From B33-G16 sp964611035 (GTDB lineage: Bacteria; Desulfobacterota; DSM-4660; Desulfatiglandales; B25-G16), in contig CAZSWT010000077.1 of assembly GCA_964611035.1 (NCBI GenBank), positions 1-13,549 of the forward strand: DNA of 13,549 nucleotides. The letters run 5' to 3'. Shown one piece after another: positions 6,698 through 13,549 of this stretch; position 1 is the first letter of the stretch, and every line of letters begins with the position of its first letter. Below the pieces are notes generated by a model. That model searched no databases. It was not told the origin of the DNA and worked only from the letters and a program-made list of their open reading frames with translations. Both the position numbers and the translations under genes were made by a program.

Positions 6698-6703
6698 TAT
6701 AAT
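6698..6703 (+). promoter_or_regulatory. Possible -10 box
   Basis: A perfect TATAAT lies in a T-rich stretch 38 bases before the ATG at 6741. The best -35-like hexamers upstream (TTGGAT, TTTTGG) are at 13-15 base spacing, shorter than normal, so this is a weak call for a promoter of the downstream operon. Confidence 0.25.
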
Positions 6704-6740
6704 GGGTGACATTTTTAGGAACCAAAGAAAGGAGAACAAA

Positions 6741-6914
6741 ATGAAGATTTCAAGAAGACAGTTTTTTACGGGCCTGGGAGGTCTCATAGTAGCCTCTGGT
6801 ATTTCACGTTTCAAAACCATTGATTCTGCAATGGCTGCTGAGCCAAAATCGATTGGTAGAGGCAAGGTCGATATAACATGGCTGGGCCTGGCTCTTTTCT
6901 CTTCACCTCTGTAA
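6741..6914 (+). pseudogene. N-terminal Tat-signal piece of a frameshifted metallo-hydrolase
   Basis: AGGAG at 6730-6734 gives a well-spaced start at ATG 6741. The product begins MKISRRQFFTGLGG, a twin-arginine (SRRxF) signal, then a hydrophobic stretch and an AxA-type cleavage region at SAMAAEP, so the original protein was exported folded to the periplasm. Mature sequence begins KVDITWLG, which is the first strand of the UlaG/UPF0173-type metallo-beta-lactamase fold, then goes out of frame and stops at 6912-6914. One missing base at 6888/6889 (ggc c-t ggc) would restore WLGHGSFLFT and join it to the frame running to 7606. Either a true inactivating deletion or a base error. Confidence 0.75.
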
Positions 6915-7606
6915 AGGGCAGAAAGATCCTGCTTGATCCCTGGATCAGTACAAACCCAAAATGCCCTGTACTATATAGAAAACCTGGCATTTTTGGTAGT
7001 GTTGACCTTATTCTGTGGACCCATGGACATGTGGATCACTTTATGCTGCCAGATGCAAAAGAGCTTATAGCTCAATATAAGCCAAAGGTTGTAGCACCAT
7101 GGGAACTAAGCTTCTTTATTAAGTCCCAGATCCCAGAGGCAAACTGCCAGACCTTTACCCTGGCAAATAAAGGTGCAACAGCAGATTTTGATGGCATTAA
7201 GATAACCATGACAGAGGCCTTTCATTCAGCAGGTGCCCAGTTAACAGGGTTTGAGGGGGTAAACAGATTTGTTGGTGAGGCAGCTGGCTATATCATAGAG
7301 TTTGAAAATGGATTCAAGATCTACCACTCCGGTGATACCTCCTTGATGGGCGATATGAAATACATTATCAGTGATTATTACAAACCAGATATGGCAATAC
7401 TTCCTATTGGTGGTGTCTTTACAATGGGCCCTAAAGAGGCTGCCTTTGCATGCAAGTTGATTAATCCTCGGTATGTTATTCCTGAGCATTACGCTACATT
7501 CCCTGTTCTTGTCCAGTCTGCTGATGAATTTATAAAAGAGGTAAGACATTATGCGCCAGAAACAAAGGCCATGGCTATTAAACCTGGAGAGGAAATCAAG
7601 ATTTAA
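6878..7606 (+). CDS. Body of metallo-beta-lactamase-fold (UlaG/UPF0173-like) hydrolase, separated from its Tat signal by a frameshift
   Basis: Predicted metal-dependent hydrolase; the substrate cannot be read from sequence. In the frame from 6878: GSFLFTSVKGRKILLDPW, then the metal motif HxHxDH as THGHVDHF (His49, His51, Asp53, His54), His116 in AFHSAG, Asp153 in YHSGDTS, and His204 in PEHYATFP. All expected ligands are present, so the fold downstream of the frameshift is intact. The ATG at 6878 overlaps the codons for TWLG in the other frame, has no ribosome binding site, and is unlikely to be a real start; the natural start is 6741. Initiation here would give a protein without the first strand and without export signal. 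It is the first gene of the tight run to the window end, 18 bases before the membrane kinase, so its product may belong to the same periplasmic process that the kinase senses. Confidence 0.85.
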   Translation: MAGPGSFLFTSVKGRKILLDPWISTNPKCPVLYRKPGIFGSVDLILWTHGHVDHFMLPDAKELIAQYKPKVVAPWELSFFIKSQIPEANCQTFTLANKGATADFDGIKITMTEAFHSAGAQLTGFEGVNRFVGEAAGYIIEFENGFKIYHSGDTSLMGDMKYIISDYYKPDMAILPIGGVFTMGPKEAAFACKLINPRYVIPEHYATFPVLVQSADEFIKEVRHYAPETKAMAIKPGEEIKI

Positions 7607-7624
7607 AAAAGAGGTACATATTAT

Positions 7625-9161
<1,537 letters not shown>

Positions 9162-9169
<8 letters not shown>

Positions 9170-9617
9170 TGAAGCATTCGGTAAGCCTGTTGAGATTTTG
9201 TTAGTGGAGGACAATCCTGGGGATGTACGGCTGACGCAGGAAGCCTTCAAGGATGGCAAGATGCTGAATAAGCTGCACGTGGTCGAGGATGGGATGGAGG
9301 CATTAGCCTTCCTGAAACGAGAAGGTAAGTATACTGATGTACCTCGTCCTGAACTTATCCTGCTTGACCTGAACCTGCCAAGGAAAGATGGTCGTGATGT
9401 CCTTGCGGAAATCAAGGCTGATAGAGACCTGAAACGAATTCCAGTGGTAATCCTGACTACCTCCCGATCTGAAGAGGATATCCTCAGATCTTACGATCTC
9501 AATGCCAATTGCTACATTACAAAGCCGCTTGAGTTTGATAAGTTCATCGAAATAGTGAAATCCATCGAAGATTTTTGGTTGACCATCGTTAAGCTGCCAA
9601 CAGAGGGAAAGAGATGA
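9162..9617 (+). CDS. Single-domain response regulator, Rcp1-like
   Basis: A 151-residue receiver with no output domain, so it acts by protein contact or as a phosphorelay shuttle. Seen: LLVEDNPGDVRL (acidic Glu16, Asp17), phospho-site Asp69 in LILLDLNLPRKDG, the TTSRSEEDI stretch, and Lys121 in YITKPLEFDKF. The long loop before beta3 (REGKYTDVPRPELILLDL) and the NPGDVRLTQEAF signature are typical of the Rcp1 family that serves phytochrome-like kinases. AGAGGAG before the ATG supports the start. It overlaps the kinase upstream by 8 bases and the kinase downstream by 4 (ATGA), so the three are a translationally coupled unit. Most likely it takes phosphate from the membrane kinase. Confidence 0.95.
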
Positions 9618-11036
9618 GCGATAAGCCCATCAAAGTTTTACTGATTGAGGACAATCCTGGTGATGCACGGCTCATACAAGAGTTGTTATCTGAGGCCAAC
9701 ATGGAATCCTTTCAGGTAGAAGTGGCCAAAAGGCTCTCGGATGGTCTTGATGCATTGTCAGAAAGAAGGTTCGATGTGGTTTTGCTGGATCTATCCCTCC
9801 CGGACAGTTCAGGACTTGAGACCCTGGTTAAAGTGCACACTAAGGCCCAGAAAGTGGCGATAATAGTCTTGACCGGTCTTAGTGATGAAGCACTTGCTGT
9901 TGAAGCAGTGCGAAAAGGCGCCCAGGATTATCTGCTGAAAGGTCAAATTGATGGGAATTTACTATATCGCGCTATTCTCTGTGCCATCGAGCGCAAGCAG
10001 GTGGAGGAGGCGCTGCAGGAGAGTGAGGAGAAATACCGAACCATACTCGAAAACATTGAAGATGCCTATTATGAGGTTGATATTGCTGGTAACTTTACCT
10101 TCTTTAATGATTCACTGTGCAAAATATCTGGATATACCAAGGATGAATTAATGGGTATGAATAACCGACAGTTCATGGATCAAAAGAATGCCAAGAAAGT
10201 ATATCAAACATTCAACAAAGTATACAACACAGGAAAACCTAACAAAGGATTTGATTATAAGTTTATAAGAAAGGATGGTAACAAAGGACATGCAAATGCT
10301 TCCATATCACTAATGAAGGATGCGGAAGGTCAGCGAATTGGCTTTAGGGGTATTATCCGGGATATAACCCAGCGCAAGCAGGCAGAAGATCAAATTAAGG
10401 CCTCCCTCAGGGAAAAGGAGGTGCTTCTGAAGGAGGTCCATCACCGGGTTAAAAACAACCTCCAGGTCATCTCAAGCCTCCTTAGCCTTCAATCACACCA
10501 TATCAAAGACAAAGCATCCCTTGCGATGTTTCAAGAAAGCCAGAACCGTGTCCAGTCAATGTCACTCATCCATGAGAAGCTCTACCAATCCAATAACCTC
10601 TCACGTATCGACATGAATGAATACACGAAAGACCTGACTACCTCACTGTTTCGCTCATATGCGGACAGCGCTTCCGCAATCAAACTAAAAACGAAGGTTG
10701 CCGATATCTTCCTCGATATTACTACAGCTATTCCCTGTGGCCTGATCATCAACGAACTCACCTCCAACGCCCTCAAACATGGCTTTCCCGATGGAAGACA
10801 AGGAGAGATTGCAATCGCAATGCACCCCGTCAACAACAAGATAGAGCTGGTGGTCAGTGATACAGGAGTTGGCTTTTCAGAGGAGATCGATTTCAGGAAT
10901 ACCACGACCCTGGGCATGCAGCTCGTCATCACCCTGGTAGAACAACTCGAGGGCACCATAGAGTTCGACAGAAGGGCTGGGAGCGCATTTACGATTTGCT
11001 TTGAAGAGCTCGCCTATAAGAAAAGGATCTCAGGCA

Positions 11037-11059
<23 letters not shown>
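9614..11059 (+). CDS. Receiver-PAS-histidine kinase (HisKA_2 type)
   Basis: 481 residues. Receiver 5-125 (IEDNPGDARL, phospho-site Asp59 in LLDLSLPD, Thr87, Lys109 in LLKGQ), PAS about 135-255 ending RDITQRKQAE, then a HisKA_2 domain with EVHHRVKNNLQVISSLLSLQ (phospho-His 276 or 277) and a compact HATPase (N-box IINELTSNALKHGF, G1 DTGVGF, G2-like TTLGMQLV). HisKA_2 kinases of this form usually phosphorylate receivers in trans. No membrane segments, so cytosolic. An N-terminal receiver on a kinase suggests that its activity is set by phosphate from another kinase, plausibly the membrane kinase two genes upstream. Start: GAGGGA 5 bases before the ATG. It overlaps the next gene by 23 bases. Confidence 0.95.

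Positions 11060-13549
<2,490 letters not shown>

Overview
This 13.5 kb window is almost entirely signal-transduction genes, all on the + strand. Moderate GC content, long PAS/receiver/kinase chains, HD-GYP proteins, an NtrC-type sigma-54 activator and a Tat-exported metallo-hydrolase suggest a Desulfobacterota-like (former Deltaproteobacteria) bacterium. This is an inference from gene style, not a phylogeny. No rRNA, tRNA, CRISPR array or transposase gene was seen.

Layout. (1) Positions 1-1334 hold the 3' part of a receiver-PAS-histidine kinase cut by the window edge. It is followed by a decayed receiver domain (about 1330-1500) that has lost frame and gained a stop. (2) A good -24/-12 (sigma-54) promoter match at 1491-1507 precedes an unrecognised conserved-looking protein (1711-2391), which overlaps an NtrC-family response regulator (2339-3781). 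(3) A 370-base gap holds two palindromes, a second -24/-12-like site, a leader hairpin and a pair of 15-base inverted repeats. It leads into two HD-GYP (c-di-GMP phosphodiesterase-type) response regulators (4154-5509 and 5577-6560), which share a 149-bp tract with no mismatch. (4) From 6741 to the end there is one tightly packed, mostly overlapping gene run: a Tat-signal metallo-beta-lactamase-fold protein split by a one-base frameshift, a membrane histidine kinase, a small Rcp1-like response regulator, a receiver-PAS-HisKA_2 kinase, and a long hybrid kinase (receiver-PAS-HisKA-HATPase-receiver-receiver) open to the window's right edge.

How they may work together. The membrane kinase (7625-9169) is the only transmembrane sensor here. 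The other kinases carry an N-terminal receiver, so they look like intermediate or cytosolic nodes of a branched phosphorelay. Outputs are sigma-54-dependent transcription (2339-3781) and c-di-GMP turnover (two HD-GYP proteins). The two -24/-12-like sites suggest that the NtrC-type regulator controls its own operon and the HD-GYP genes.

The most unusual signal is a set of four in-frame insertions made partly of 7-base tandem repeats. They lie in the two downstream kinases (8891-8918, 12477-12557, 12876-13031 and 13469-end), each at a surface-loop position of a conserved ATPase or receiver fold. This looks like a dispersed heptanucleotide repeat family tolerated inside signalling proteins, and it could act as a source of length or frame variation.
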